Below are positions 26,001 to 39,329 of a stretch of 64,000 nucleotides of DNA, piece by piece. The position numbers and the translations under genes were made by a program. The DNA comes from Nymphaea colorata (taxonomy: Eukaryota; Streptophyta; Magnoliopsida; Nymphaeales; Nymphaeaceae): positions 9,700,417 through 9,764,416 of the forward strand of contig NC_045149.1 in NCBI RefSeq assembly GCF_008831285.2, read 5' to 3'. The notes below the pieces were generated by a model. That model was not told where the DNA came from and did not search any database. It saw only the letters and a program-made list of their open reading frames with translations. The first letter of the stretch is position 1, and each line of letters opens with the position of its first letter.

Positions 26001-28916
26001 TTTTTTCTAACAAAAAGAGCCATTTTTTATTATCATTAAAATAATTGCTTGTCTAGATAGTATTATTTCTCGTTTGTCATGATTTAGTTATGTGCTTGTA
26101 TCATTTTAATTCTATATGAGGGTCTCTTATCTATGTAATGGTCCAGTTTGTGTCGATTTGACTTAGTGTAGCCTTATTGCTAAGTATTTTAACGTTAAAT
26201 ATATTGGGGTTTTGTTTGGCGATCATTTATTAGAGTTTCTTTTATTATAGTTGAGTTTAGAAATTGTGTTATATCCTTAGGATTTGTGGTGAGTCAAGAT
26301 TATTTGTTAGTCTTATGTCATCTACTTTTGTTTTTAATGTTTTATAAGTTGGTTGTGTGGTCTTAAAAGATTTTAAAGGGCGAGGAGTGGACACACTCTA
26401 AGTGGCTCATGCCATCCTATCAAATATATCAAGGTCCAATTGCTGATATTTTGATCAAGAGTAGGAGGGTTTTTTTTTGTTTGCATTTTCCTTTATCATT
26501 GTGAATCTTTATTTGTTTTCAACTCATTCATAAATAATTTTTTGATGCAATAAAGGTGTGTGTTTATTAAATATATCTTTTCTTTGCTTGCCCATTCCCG
26601 GCGGATCAACCAAGCATTCACCACCTGAAGAAATTGGTTAAATATAATTTAGTATGTGGTTTCACTTGATATTATCATATGAAATTTTATTTCAAAAGGC
26701 TTACAATTTTTGAGAACTATGAATAGCACTGAATAGGTAGTGCATGAATACTTTATATTAGTCCTGGTTTTAATAACCACAATAATCATATTAGAGTTAC
26801 AAATGTCATCCAAACCCATTAGCTACCTTATGACATTATTTATGGAGATATTGGCAAATATTCCATTAGACAAAATGCACTCTACCCTTCATTTCCATCA
26901 TTATTTATACCATAGTTTCCAAGCCTATGAATCAAACTAAGATTTGTTGATATCCAGGTTGTCAAGTTAGTGGGTTGACTCGACAACTTGATTGAGTGGT
27001 TTTATTTGTATTTTTAGCACAATCCCATGAGAAAGTTGACTACATATAAATTAGCAAGCGGCTATCAACTATATAGAAACAAATAACATAGTTTAGAAGT
27101 GCCAAATACATATAGTTATACAACTATAAAATAACAATTAACAACTAATAAATAGTATCTAACAAGTAGAAACTTAGATCGAGAAGCATTCTCCCACAAA
27201 AGCAGGGAAGTGCACTAATTATTACGCACTTGACTCAAACTAAAATGAGAAATTAGACAGTTCTATGATAGTACTAATTGAGAACAACTGAATAGTTTAC
27301 AAAATACAGCTTACAATCTAAAAAAGAAATCAAATAAAAAGACATGAGAATTAATTGGGTTTTAATTAAAACCAAGAGCTCTAAAAGGAAGGTTCAACAA
27401 CTCACAGTCCATAATCCCTTTGTAGATATGTAAGTGTCACATTCTTAGTTCATGCAACCAAAAGTGGGTTGCGCAAGAGACAAAGAGACAAAGAGGGAGA
27501 CCCTGTGCCCTTATATCCTATGAAACCCATGACCCTTTGGCTTTGGCATAAGGCTTGAAAGGTTTGATAACTTATTGAAATTGTGATGAACTAGTTGTAG
27601 TGAGAAAATGAAAGTTTGAAGTGCTATATTTGTGACATCCTTGCATTGGATCATCCAAAATCAAATCATTATGACAACTTAGGCAGTCCTAGTCCAACAT
27701 AGCAATCTCATGACGCAAGGAACTAGACCCGATTCCTTTAAATATCAACTTTACATAGGTCTGACATTTAATTGTCACCCAACATCTAGTTGATACTAGC
27801 TGACATAGGCAATTCCCAATTAACATAATTACACAATGCTTTTCTATTGTTATTTTGAAGTTTACAATTACAGTTGTGTACTTCTTGTCCTTACCTTACA
27901 ATGTCATTATGCATTGTTCCTTTGTTGCCGTGGAAAGTAGGCTTCAGTACAGAACCATATAAAATCATCTTTTTTCTCCTTTTCTTACATGTGCATGTGT
28001 TTGTTCCATAGCATCTATCATGAAGTTTGTGGGTGGAGGCATGAAAAAGTGATATTACCAGAGCCAAATCCATTTGTATACATTTTTCTAACTTTCAAGT
28101 GTTTTTGAGCTGCGGTGTATATGTGATGTTGGATATGGTGTCTACAGATGTTTAGGAAAATAGGAGTTTGTCATTTTCTTGTAAGTTCTTCAATAAAGGA
28201 AAATAAGAGCTCTAGTGAAAACATGTACATAGGAGACAAAGCACCACTAAACCACGTAGAAAAATAGTCATGTGCTACTTTTGCTTTTTCTTTGTTGGCC
28301 ATGCCTAGGTTTACCTTTGTTAGAGACAACCATATAGCAATGAAATGCAATCAATTATTTAATCATAGGCAAGACCCTGTAGAGGCTTGTAAGATGCACT
28401 TTGAACTTTTTACTTTTACCTAGAAAAGACTTGAAACTATTTTTGGTTTTCTCAATATGCATCAGAGCTGAGCATAGTAGCACGATATGGTTTAATTGAC
28501 TGCCTATGGACCTTTTTTCTCTATTTGTTGGCTACTATTACCATGGCCATTTGATAGCATTACTTAGGCCAAGCTTCTAAACAGATGCACTATATAATTA
28601 AACTTGGCATAATTATCAACGGCCTCATGCTAATTGTTAAGTGGCTATAATATCCTTGAACTTTTGGGGGAGTTTGGAGCAGCCTTGACTCATGAAAATG
28701 ATTTCTACTCTTTGATTATCCCCAATCCAATCAGGTGTTTTCCTATTTGTTTTTATAGATAGGCTTGGAAAAATCCTAGCTAGCTTTGTTTCATAATAAA
28801 CATTCAAGTCTCCAACAAAATCCCTCCTCTCCTCAAGCATCTCTACAAACCTAATGTGCGCTAAAAGGTCTAATGCAGCACAAGGTGTAAGCCTTCTTTT
28901 ATAAATGCAAGCTCAG
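23091..28916. other. Long AT-rich stretch without recognisable genes
   Basis: About 5.8 kb with only short frames and no protein family I recognise on either strand. Near 24104 the word TTTGGCGACTC resembles the start of a gypsy primer binding site, but no flanking LTR was seen. No promoter-gene arrangement found. Probably old transposon debris. Confidence 0.4.
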
Positions 28917-29272
28917 TATTATTTCATTTCCCAAGGAAAGAGGCAATAAAAAGAGTGAAAACCCAAAAAAACAAAAAAGTTCTCATAGTTTGTGGTTTAG
29001 AGGAACAACCTACCTCCACAAAGAGAACTCTCTTACCTTTCTCTCCCATTAAGAAGCATGTAAAAGCCCTCATCACGAGCCTATAATTAGTATGCAAGCT
29101 TTCTATCAGATATGCCTTTTAAATTTGTCGTTATTTAAAAAAATAATGATAAACATAAAAAAATATCAAATGCCCACCGACTTTCCCATTTGGTTACAAG
29201 AAAATCCTTTTCCATCAGCCATTTCTTAAAGGCATGGCTTTTCAGTGACCTTGCTCAGGCCAATCTTCAACA
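28917..29272 (-). repeat. 3' LTR of the second copia element
   Basis: On the minus strand it starts TGTTGAAGATTGG, directly after a purine-rich GATGTGGAAAA tract. It aligns by eye with 32878-33468, for example in the words CATCA(C/T)GAGCCTAT and AAATAA(A/T)GATA(A/G)ACAT (plus strand). The inner boundary is approximate. Confidence 0.65.
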
Positions 29273-29289
29273 TTTTCCACATCAGCTTG

Positions 29290-32200
29290 CACAAATTGTT
29301 ATATCCACTAGAGGATATACTATTGCATTGATGTCACTAAAAATAGACATGGATGATCATGTTTGAACATTTCTCTAATTTACTTGGAGCAACCACGTTT
29401 GTGAATTATTTGTTCTTAGTGCCAACATTGGTTAAGTGTTGCATTGTTGTCACTAAAAGTCAACAAGGATGATCAAGTTTACATTTCTCTAATTTACTTG
29501 GAGCAACCACGTTTGTGAATTGTTTGTTCTCAGTACCAACCTTGGTTAAGATAACATCTTTAAGTGATGCCTATTCTCCAACTATGTGATATCTTATATT
29601 GATGTGTTTACTTATAACACAAATTAAACACTTGATTGTTGGCCAAACAAATAAGGTTGTCATAGTTTGTTTATATGCACTTCTAGTCTAAACCAGTGCA
29701 TTGGCAGCTTCTATTAGGGTTATGTATTCAGCCTCCATAGTACAAAGAGTTATATTTCCATGTAAAATAGACTTCCATGAAATTGACCCACTCAAGATAA
29801 ACACATATCTAGTCACTAGTTGTCTGGTGTCTAAATCTCCACTGTAATTTGTATTTATATATCCAATTACTTCATATGATAATGTCAACCAATCGAACAA
29901 GATGTACTTATCCAATGAGGCTACAAGATATCTAATGATATTTCTGACTTCTAAATGTTGCATCTTATTTGCATGCCGCAAGAATCTACTTACCATACTT
30001 GCCACTTGAGGGAGACCTTGTTGGGTGCATACAATAGCATACATCAAAGAACCTACTACATTTGCATTTGGTATTTTTCCCATTCATTCTATCTCTTCTT
30101 ATAATCTAGGACTATCATGTTTGGTCAATGTTTGGACAATTGGTAATGGAACTGAGACTAATCAAGCATGTACATGTTGAACCAGATAATTTCTTTCGTT
30201 CACCTATAACTTGTTTGGCTTCCTACCCCTATTGATTTCCATGACAAGAATTGTGCTTACTTCATCTACAACTTTCATAGAATATTTTATACTCAACCAT
30301 TTTTCTAGCCGTATAAGTATAGATTTGTTTTTAACAATAAGCATATCATTAATGTACAAGGACGAAATTGCATGAACTATTTTTCAATACCTTGTAGTAC
30401 AAGAAATAGTCATAGTGACAATCCACAAAATCGTGATTAATTATTAAGGTATCAAATGCTTGTCCCATTGGCAAGGCGAATGCATCAAGTTGCTCAATGG
30501 TTTCTTCAACTTGCAAACCAAGTCTTGTTTGCCTTAAAAGCCTTCAAGTTGCTTCATATAAATTTGTTCTTCTAGTTCTCCATGTAGAAAAATGTTTTTA
30601 CATCAAGTTGATGTAGTTCCAAATTAAATAACATAACCTAGTCAACTATTAGCAATATTGAGGCATGCTTACTAATAAGAGGGAAAATTTCATTATAATC
30701 AAACCCCTTTTTTTGTGTAAATCCTTTTGCGACAATTTTATCTTTATATTTCACAACTTATTTGCCAAATACTCCATTATTTTTATAAATTGACTTGCAA
30801 CTAGTAGGTTTACTTTTATTAGACAGCTCCACCAGATCAAAAGCTTGGTTTTAATAAGATGACTGCTTTTCTTGCATAGTCATTATCAATTGGTTTTATT
30901 TTTCACTATTAAGAGTGCCCTTAAAACTTGTTAGTTCATGAATACCTCCCAAGTCTCCTTCTTATATCTTTGAGGTGTCCTTCTAGCTGTCCTTGGCCAA
31001 AGCACTACAATTGAATTAGAATGAATTGAATCTTCTTTCTCTGATCTTGTGCTAGCACTAGGTGGACCTTCATTTGGTCTGGCAGTTTGATGTCCTGCCA
31101 CAAACTTCTTTTTTTTCACCTTGATCCTTCTCAAATTGAGCATTTAGTAGTATTAACTTGCTCATTTTCTTATAAAACTTTCATTTTTTTTCTTATAAAA
31201 CTTTCATTTTCATTATGTATTTTACTGATTTTTGGTCCAGTTTATCTCAATTATTATCTTGGACATTAGCATATGCAGTACATCCAAATATGTGATGAAA
31301 AGACTATCTACTCTTCTTTTTGTCCATACTTCTTAATGCACCTTGAGATTAATGGTATGTGATGGAATTCTAAGGAAATGACAACTCCACTAGCACAAAA
31401 TTTCTTTGCAACTGTGGCAGTAAGTCTCATACATCTAGCAAATTCCAATAATGTTTGCTTCATCCTTTCTGCCATGCCATTTTGCTATGTTTATTCCTTT
31501 GCATGTGAAGTGCCTTGCAATTACCTAGTACCTTCTAGTATTCACTGAAGTCTATGTCCTTGAATTTTATTCCATTGTCACATTTTGTAGACATTTGATA
31601 TGTTGTTTTGTTTGCTTTCCATAAATGTCATCTATTCTTTACTTTTTTTTTCACGAGCTTCATTGATATTTTTTTCAAAATGTCTACTTTACTTTTTCCT
31701 GAAAGTAAACCTAGACATTTTGGGAAAAATTATCATTGAAGCTCACAACATAGTATGATCAACTAAGATGCATGTTGAGTTGGTCTCCATAATGTGCATT
31801 AACATGTTATATACATCCTTCCTTATGTGAGTCCCAAATTGAAACTCAGTTGATGTGTGCTTTTGTATTGGCGATACTGCTAATGAAGTTCTTGCATACC
31901 CTTTTCTCCTAGGTGTGTGAGTTTCGTATGATGTACTTTAGAGTTGTTATCGAGAATCATTACTATAGTTGGCTTCAGCAAGGTACTTCCTATGAATATA
32001 TATGTACAAAGTTTTTTTTTTTTCATTATCCTTTCATTACAACCAATACTCTTTTTGAGACACTAATGAACTTTTTGATTCAATGTATCCGCACCCAGCC
32101 ACATCCACACATTGTAGAAATATTATAACATTCTTTTTGAAGTCTAGGACACGATTTATCGTACTGAATTAGCTCAGTACTTTAAATTTTATTATTCCAA

Positions 32201-32340
32201 TTGAATAATTGTAGTTTCACCATCACATGTATAGATAACAAAACAAGCTCAGTGTGGGTACATAATATGATGCATCTGAGTCCAAAATCCAGCAATCAAT
32301 TAAAGATAAAGATCTATGATATGTTAAACATGAATACTCA
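29290..32340 (-). pseudogene. Copia pol relic of the second element
   Basis: The clearest part is RNase H at 29688-30083: NANVVGSLMYAIVCTQQGLP, FLRHANKMQHLEVRNIIRYL, INTNYSGDLDTRQLVT and CTMEAEYITLIEAANA, the usual copia order. Its downstream end continues in broken frames to about 29290. Integrase remains lie near 31200-31480 (QNGMAERMKQTLLEFARCM, then an FGCTAYAHVQ-like stretch). The protease active-site region WILDSDASYYV lies near 32280-32310, with Asp where Gly is usual after DS. RT motifs were not recovered. Non-functional. Confidence 0.75.
29323..29555 (+). repeat. Tandem duplication, 116-bp period
   Basis: Two copies share TTGCATTG at 29323 and 29439 and a long common core including ATTTCTCTAATTTACTTGG. 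The duplication lies in the 3' end of the decayed copia pol. Confidence 0.9.
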
Positions 32341-32429
32341 CTCTGATCTGTGCCAATTCATTCTTTCTTCCACAACACCAGTTGAAGAAAAAGATGATAC
32401 TAAATTCTTTTGATTCCTTTAATAATCCA

Positions 32430-32520
32430 ACTGCTTTTTTAATGTTTTGCAAAATCTTCTAGTATTTCCGTTCTCGACGTAGTAAAAACACTTCTTCTCA
32501 CTAAAATCTTTCTTAGCTAG
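32430..32520 (-). pseudogene. Gag zinc-knuckle remnant of the second copia element
   Basis: The minus strand encodes KKCFYYVENGNTRRFCK, recognisable as the CCHC nucleic-acid-binding knuckle of copia gag. The second Cys and the His are replaced (YYVENGN where C-x-x-x-x-H is expected), so the metal site is lost. A 32-bp tandem repeat (TGTGATGAG at 32604 and 32636) lies just beyond. Confidence 0.6.
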
Positions 32521-32865
32521 GTTCTCTTGATTAATTAGATTGAGAGTTACATATAAAGTATTTTATCCCTTTAGTTTTGATAGAATCACATTTCCCATAT
32601 TCATGTGATGAGGCCCTCTACTTGGGATTCACCTATGTGATGAGTCCCTGAGCTTGGGATTCATTAGCACTGTAACTGATTCATGTCCAATTTATTTGAT
32701 ACAAGAGCATTAGTTACGTTGCTCCTATAGTCCAGCATATATTTTGATATTGCTTTTAAATTTTCTGAATTAGCAAATCCCACATGTTACTGACATAAGG
32801 AGAAGTAATTTTTTTCCAATGAACTTCCTAATCGCATATTTCGTCCACATCAACATCTCCACCAA

Positions 32866-32877
32866 GCTCTGATACCA
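32866..32877 (-). other. Primer binding site of the second copia element
   Basis: TGGTATCAGAGC on the minus strand, adjacent to the LTR at 32878. It is identical to the site of the element at 10405. Confidence 0.88.
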
Positions 32878-32919
32878 CATCTTTTGCATTTCTCAAAGGA
32901 AAAATATGAGAAAGAATGA

Positions 32920-32950
<31 letters not shown>

Positions 32951-33468
32951 AGGCCGATTTTCGTCCCTGCTCAACGGGTGGGTCTTGCAGTCAAGCTCCC
33001 TTCTGCCTTTCTTTGGCTTCTCTTGAGTCAAAGCACTCGCAAAGCGAACATATCATAAGCACACTCGCAAAGTTTTGGCTTTGCCTATCAAAGAATGAAT
33101 GGAAAGGAAATTATGGTGAATCTCACAATTCTTTTTGCTTCGGCTAAATAGCATATCACCACAAAGACAAAATTCTTGTTCTAATCTCCCTTTTATAAGC
33201 ACGTAGAAGTCTGCATCATGAGCCTATATATTTATAGGCAAGGCTTTCAATCGGACAAGCCCTTGACATTTGGCATTATTTTTTTAAAGAAATAAAGATA
33301 GACATGAAAAAAAAAAACAAATGCTTACCAGCAATAGCCAAAACGGTGACTAAAAGTCTAATATGGTGAAAGGAAATCACCAGCAATAGCCAAAACGGCA
33401 ATGGAAAAGAAGAAATTAATTCCAGACGCTTTTACTTTTCATTTTAATGGGAATATCTCTTTCAAACA
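32878..33468 (-). repeat. 5' LTR of the second copia element
   Basis: Matches 28917-29272 in its central part but is longer, partly through a (TA)n run at 32925-32950 and a 19-bp direct repeat (CCAGCAATAGCCAAAACGG near 33328 and 33379). The outer end near TTTCAAACA is approximate. Confidence 0.6.
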
Positions 33469-33612
33469 ACCGCCAAAAGTACTATTCATTGTTTTAACCT
33501 TAAGATAATCACCATGTTTAATTAGCAGAATTTTTTTGTTAAGCAAATTAAAACCATTCTAACAAGTCATCAAAAATGGGTCATCGTTCATCATGATGAA
33601 CGGGTTCCTTTG

Positions 33613-33794
33613 CAGTGGCCGAGCCAAAAATTTTGGGTGGAAGGACATTAATCCAAAACTTCCATGTTTGTTGGGGCACCAATATATATAAATAGTCATA
33701 TATTTGAAGGCAATTAGCAATGTGAAAATAAGGGTACTTTCTAGGGCTGGTGTGGGTAATTGCCCCACAGCAGATCACATGGGGTTACGCCACT
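33613..33794. repeat. Short dispersed repeat with GGAGCCA-type inverted ends
   Basis: Begins CAGTGGCCGAGCCAAAAATTTT and ends GGGGTTACGCCACT, imperfect inverted ends. It contains a GGTAATTGCCCC word related to GGGCAATTGCCCACAC in the repeat near 52.8 kb. MITE-like; superfamily not assigned. Confidence 0.5.
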
Positions 33795-36700
33795 ATTCCT
33801 TTAGCATTTGCCAAAAAAGTGTGTACAAGAGGGTCGGTCATCCTCAAGGAAATGTTTGAAATGTTATATATTTGGATTATTATTCTATTCGGATTAAATG
33901 TAACCGGGTATGGATTCAGGTCCATAATTGGGTAAAAATATACTATAGTTGATAACCCAAATCACCGGTAGACAACCCAGTCAGGCCACAGTTCACCATT
34001 ATGCCAACTTGCTTGTCCTTGGGGTGTTGGGCAACGCCTGCATGCTATTTAAATTGAGTGCATCTGCCAAGAAACCATCAGATCTATTATGACGGACATG
34101 CAGAGGCAAAGAGGGAACAGTTGTTAGGCAAGTGATGGGAAGCGCTCGTGGGAATGCAGACTTCATTCACTGATGAAGCTCCTGAAATGCCCGTCTCCAA
34201 CGCCCTTCCCATGCCAAATAAACGTGAAGTGGGGCCTCTGAGTGCCAAATATAGAAACACTGCCAACTTGACTGCATAATCTGCACCGATTGGCGGTGGA
34301 AAATTGAATCGCATGGGAAAATTAACCGGCTGAAAAACTCAGACTTCAGAGGAAATTTCTCAGTGTTGGTGTATGGCGAGGGTAGAGTCAGATTACACTA
34401 TAGGTGGTATGGGAAAGGCGAAGCTACCCTTGCCCCCTTCCCCAAGGTTGAGGATTGCTTCGGAACATGCGAGGTCAGTCGATAAATGCACCATTCAACC
34501 CAAATCCTGTTGTATATGGTAAGTATCATTCATGGGAATCAAACGAAGAATGCATTGTTTTCTTGACCCTGAGGCTGAACTATGCTATGCCCTTTCGATT
34601 ATGCCACATAAATATAATGTGTTTGCTTTGAACAACGACAAATACGGCATGAGTATGTATGTGAACTGAAAGGAAGGAAAAATTATATAAACATATCTAA
34701 ACAGCTCAAAATTTTCTCTAAGATACACATCAATTAAACATTAATAAAATTCTACGGAACCCAATCGATCTCTAAGTAAGCAGGTATGAATGAGTACATA
34801 AACTTTCGTACAATTTTTTCGCCGAATGGCCTAAAGTATATGCACCTACTCGTGCCGGGCTGCAAAATCAATGGTCCAACATTTTCTAACTGTAACAAAT
34901 TTTTCTTCATTACTTTGCTCGTGCGCACTCTGATTTGCTGGAAACAATGTACGAGCTTTTAATAGAGGGCACAATAATCATGCATCAAGAGAATCCTCTC
35001 CACCGTTCGTGCCAACATATCATACTCCGGATCCTTTCCCTCATGCTCATGTCGTCGCATCCATACAAAGGCTACCAATATATATTATGCTAAGTAGATA
35101 AAGATGCACCATGGCTTTATTATTGTCGGACTACACTTTGGATAAGTCTTTTAAGAAATATTACTTTGAAAATCTTTCGGCGTCACAACCTTTACGCATT
35201 AAAGGAATCATATATGCTGATTGAGACTTCTTAAACTTCTACTTAATTATAAATGGGACATGATCATAAATATTCCACGTAGAATAGCTTAGGGCTGGGG
35301 AACGATTAAGTAGCGCTATCATAATTAGTTTGTTTTTTTTTTTTGTTCTATGTCTACGTGCTAGTGCATGAGAGTTGCATTGTACTTTGTGTGAGCACAC
35401 ATCTAGTTCATACCAAACAGTGGTGCAACATAGGACTCTAGGGGTCATTTGGTAATTGAAACATTTTATAAGAGTTATATCATTCTACCTCAAACATTGA
35501 ACTACATACATAGAATAATAAAACTAAGTATCCATATATCTACTTCAATATTTAGGATAGATAATTGAAACACTCACAAACCGATTCATTTACCAAGGGA
35601 TCCTATGGAGAATTTTCAAAAGAGAAGGGGCTAGAGAGATGATTTCTTTTCCGGCAATGAATCGTGATTCTAACTTTTTAAAAGAAAAATTGACTTAAGA
35701 AAAACAGCATTAGGCATAAATATTAAACATATATAATAGAATATAATCGACCAAAGGATAAATATCCGATCTCCCAAAAGAAAGGACATGCGACGGTAAA
35801 CGACAACAATTATTTCCATGCCTCGGCGTAAGAATTGTTTTGTCCGTCTTCCTTTTTTCTATTATTCTTCCGTCGACTATAGGCCCGAGGAAGCCACTGA
35901 ATGCACTAGAAGGGTGGCCTCTTGAGTCAGCATGCAGCCAGGAAAGCAGCATCACGCCCCTTCATCTCTTTAACGAGGGCTTGGGGTTTGCTTTTGTCTG
36001 GCAATAATGAGCCGGCAGAGGCTGGCCCGTTGTCCAGGACAAGTAGTACTCAGAGTGAATAGAGATGACACACGACATTACTTTTGCTGCCGCTGCCAAT
36101 GCCTATCATGCCATCGCAGGCAGCCAAAACCGGTACGACTGTTCAAAACCATGAGCCATGAAGTTGGGAAGGATGAGGAGGACAGAAGCCGGTTTTTCGC
36201 TTTTGTGAACTGCAAGATGCCCACGGTTTTCGCTTTCCAGAGTTTGAAATCCGCCGTCCTGACCGGTGTGATCTCCCCAGATGGTCAGCCCCGATGAAAG
36301 TGAAGTTCACGGTGGCAGATTTTACTGCTTTTCAAGAGGGTTAATTTTATATGTTTGCTATTGTCAGGGTCGTTTGGCAACCCAATTTTTTTGTTATATC
36401 TGCCTCAAAATTACATAAATTTATGAAATACTGTCGTAGTATTTTATGAATTCATCTTAATATTTGAAGCAAATACATAAAACAGTAACATTATCACCAG
36501 CTAGATGCCGGCTTTTGGCTTTTACTATGTACAACGAAAAAAAGGAACAAATACAAATACAATGCTTCTGAAATAGTTACTGATCAGGAGACTACTGTTG
36601 TTACACTATAGTCTTGAGCCCAATTGATTTGTTTGTTCTTTCTCACCTGATTAAAAGCAATCAAGTATGAGAGAGGGGGAGGGAGGGTGGGGGTGCGTGT

Positions 36701-37451
36701 GTGTGGATGACACCAACGTTTAACCCAGTTTTGTGAAAGTTTTGTTCTATGAAAACCAAATCTTTTAAGAGTTTCGAGAACTCTTTACTTATTTGGGAGA
36801 TGCATTCAGAATCTGGTTTTTCACGAATAATACGAGGGATCATGTTTTTTTACTCATTTTACAAAATCAAATCTTGTTAAAACCAAGCTTTTCTTATATC
36901 TAGATAGATGGCAGGAGGACAATGTAAAAAGCATTGTTTGAAGGCAAAAACTGGTTTTAAGGTGTCATCCAAATGTCTTATTTATTTATTTTTGGCTCGG
37001 TTTCTAAGATAATTGAGTACACTGCAGTTAAAGTGCAGTTAGATGGTGCTATTGGAGCAACCAAATATATGTCCCCCTGATACATGCATGATCTTTTAAG
37101 AGAATTATGCGTGTTTTGAAAATAAACCCTGCTGTCGAGCACTCAATGAGGAGGGCAAGAAACCTAGTTGCCCAAGAAAATGAAAGGTGAAAAAAAAAAA
37201 GCGAGAGGAAACGACAGGTTTATGATCAGAGAACCAGTGGAACCCACTATTCTTTTCTGTATGTGTACCCATGTGCGCTCTTGTTAAATTCAGTTGGGTA
37301 TCAACTTCTGAATATATGTCTTATTGTAATGTAGAACTAGCTAGACCAGTAAGATCATTGTGTCCGAATTCTCAAATCAACCCAGGAGTTTGCCTTTATT
37401 ACTTCTAGGTTTGATTGTTTTGACCGCCCATTAATTCTTTTCAGTCAACAA
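33795..37451. other. Intergenic; one unsupported small ORF
   Basis: A 96-codon plus-strand frame at 36007-36297 starts MSRQRLARCPGQVV and is Cys/Arg-rich in its first half. It matches no family I know and has no clear TATA box at a suitable distance. The rest holds short frames and poly-T runs only. Confidence 0.35.
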
Positions 37452-37824
37452 GTAGGGGGAGGTTAATACACCGATTTGGATATGATATCCGACCGAACTA
37501 TTTCAAGAAAATTGGATATGAAAAAAATGAATCGTATCCGATTAAGAAATCAAATCAGATTAGAATTCATATACTGATAAATATCTGGGTTTAGTTTTAA
37601 ATAAATATCTTATGTCCAATTCTCGTACTTTTAAAAGGTCGGCTGGGTTCCGTCCCAAATTTGGATTTGGATATCAATTTAAAAATTGGATTTGGACTGT
37701 AAAAACAGATTTCACATTCAGATTCGGGTATGACCTTTTTCATTTGTATTTGAAGCCAAGTATATGAGTACCGAAAAAGTAGATAGCTTAAGATTATACT
37801 TGATTTGAATGTTGACATCCCTAT
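37452..37824. repeat. MITE-like repeat, copy 1
   Basis: About 370 bp, rich in GATTTGGAT/ATCCAAAT words and ending TTGACATCCCTA. Similar in length, composition and right end to 42131-42500. The left end is eroded. Confidence 0.6.
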
Positions 37825-38084
37825 CCAGAATGTACGACGTTCCCGTTTCATAACAAAGAATCAGCGACCATATGGTCATTTTCTAAAAAAAGCATTACAA
37901 AGATTGAAATATTTGTTTATGCATGCGTCCATTGCATGCAAGCCTATATGTTTGTTATGCACTCTCTCTCTCTACACACTCCGGCAACTGTTCAGCAGAC
38001 TAGCTCTCCTAGCCTCTCCCTTTGCAGCCCTCACTAGAGTAGAACGCCTGCATCCTCAGCCCATTGCTTTACTCGACCGAAGCC

Positions 38085-38325
38085 TCCTTTCCAGGGGCGA
38101 AGCGAAGGGGGCCGGCCAAACGAGACTCCAAATATGCACTTCATGGGAAGGGGCCCTCCCTCCCCACAACCATGCCCTCATTTTTTTTTTTAAATTTACA
38201 TGTAAATTTTGAAAAATTTTATGAACCCTATATAAAAAATTTGAAAAATAATATTTGAGCCCCTGTTAAAATTTGAAAGTATAATTTGGCTCTCCTCATC
38301 AAAAATTATTGACTCCACCCCTACT
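38085..38325. repeat. Dispersed repeat with GGGGCGAAGC / GACTCCACCCCT ends
   Basis: Left end AGGGGCGAAGCGAAG and right end TTGACTCCACCCCTA form imperfect inverted repeats. Related to the elements near 51.2 and 52.9 kb. A GGAGGCCGTGGCCTCTCC palindrome-like word near 38885 may be another fragment. Confidence 0.45.
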
Positions 38326-38999
38326 CCTTTCGTAAGTCCCACTGGCTTGTCCACCACAGTCACCACCCCCTAGTCCTTATAATCCACCGTCACATGCATC
38401 CCCAACATGCACCACCGACCATGGCTTTTGTAGTCAACTGCCCCACCGATCGCAGTTCATTGCTTAATCCATCTTGTTTTGTTTACCTTTTAGTATCTAT
38501 GCAACATGTGTAAAGCTTGAGGCCCCTCAATAATGTTTTTTAAAAGTGTCGTATGGCAACAATAGTAAAGTGTTATAGTTATATAGGCATGTCCTAAAAA
38601 TTGAGATAAGACTTAAGAAACAGGTAAGAGGCTCAAAAAAAGTCCACAAAAATGATGGGTTAGGTAGGTTGATGGTTCGAGATCATCGTTTGCTTTAGAA
38701 ATTGCTTGTCACAGTTTGAGGACCTCTATAGTCTAGCAAGCTAAGGATACTTGTTAAAATCTTTAAAGGGTTTCCGGAAATATTTTAGATGGGTCGACTA
38801 TATCTTTCAAAATATTTACAAGAGCTAAATTAAATTTTTTAAAAATTATAATATTAGGTTTTTTTTTTTCAAAAAATCTCAAGGGAGGCCGTGGCCTCTC
38901 CTAGCCCTTTCTCCCACCTTTGGAGGGAACATTTGAACCCGGCAAAGACCTCCATTTACTATGTACATATTCTTTGTTGGATTTTTTTTTTCTTTTAAA

Positions 39000-39245
39000 T
39001 ATATAACCAGGATGGCAACTAGTTTCAGAAACTGGTAAGTGATGGGTTTATAGTGACCAAAATACTTTTGGCTAAGTAAAAACCGAGCCTTTTTTTTTTT
39101 TTTGCAAGTGCAAAAAACGGATATGAAAAAGTTGGAAGTTTAAAAGTATATTTTTTATAAAAATTCTTAAAATACTCCAACCCCTTTCTTTTTTTCCTTG
39201 GGTACATATTTGTTGCATGCACCACCTGGTGCACGTAACTCGATC
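39000..39245 (-). repeat. T-rich dispersed repeat, copy b (inverted)
   Basis: Reverse-complement layout of the family seen at 160 and at 44.2, 53.0, 61.9 and 62.2 kb. It includes CATGCACCACCTGGTGCACG at its outer end and GTGACCAAAATACTTTT at its inner end. Confidence 0.5.
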
Positions 39246-39329
39246 TCCTAGTTTCCTCAGGCAGCCGTTCAAAGTGAACAGCCCAAGTGATTATTTTATC
39301 CAAATCAAGCTCACCAAGAGGTACCCTCA

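Larger units (their letters stand above)
28917..33468 (-). mobile_element. Second Ty1/copia element, minus strand, heavily decayed
   Basis: The two ends are similar over several hundred bases (LTRs about 28917-29272 and 32878-33468). Read on the minus strand, the order is LTR, primer binding site TGGTATCAGAGC (at 32866-32877), zinc knuckle, protease, integrase, RNase H, then LTR. No clear target duplication was found. Every domain is broken. It differs from the copia element at 9.85 kb in sequence and in LTR. Confidence 0.8.

Noticed and set aside
36007-36297. 96-codon Cys/Arg-rich ORF as a gene
   Set aside because: No family resemblance, no clear promoter and no duplicate; listed only as part of the intergenic description.
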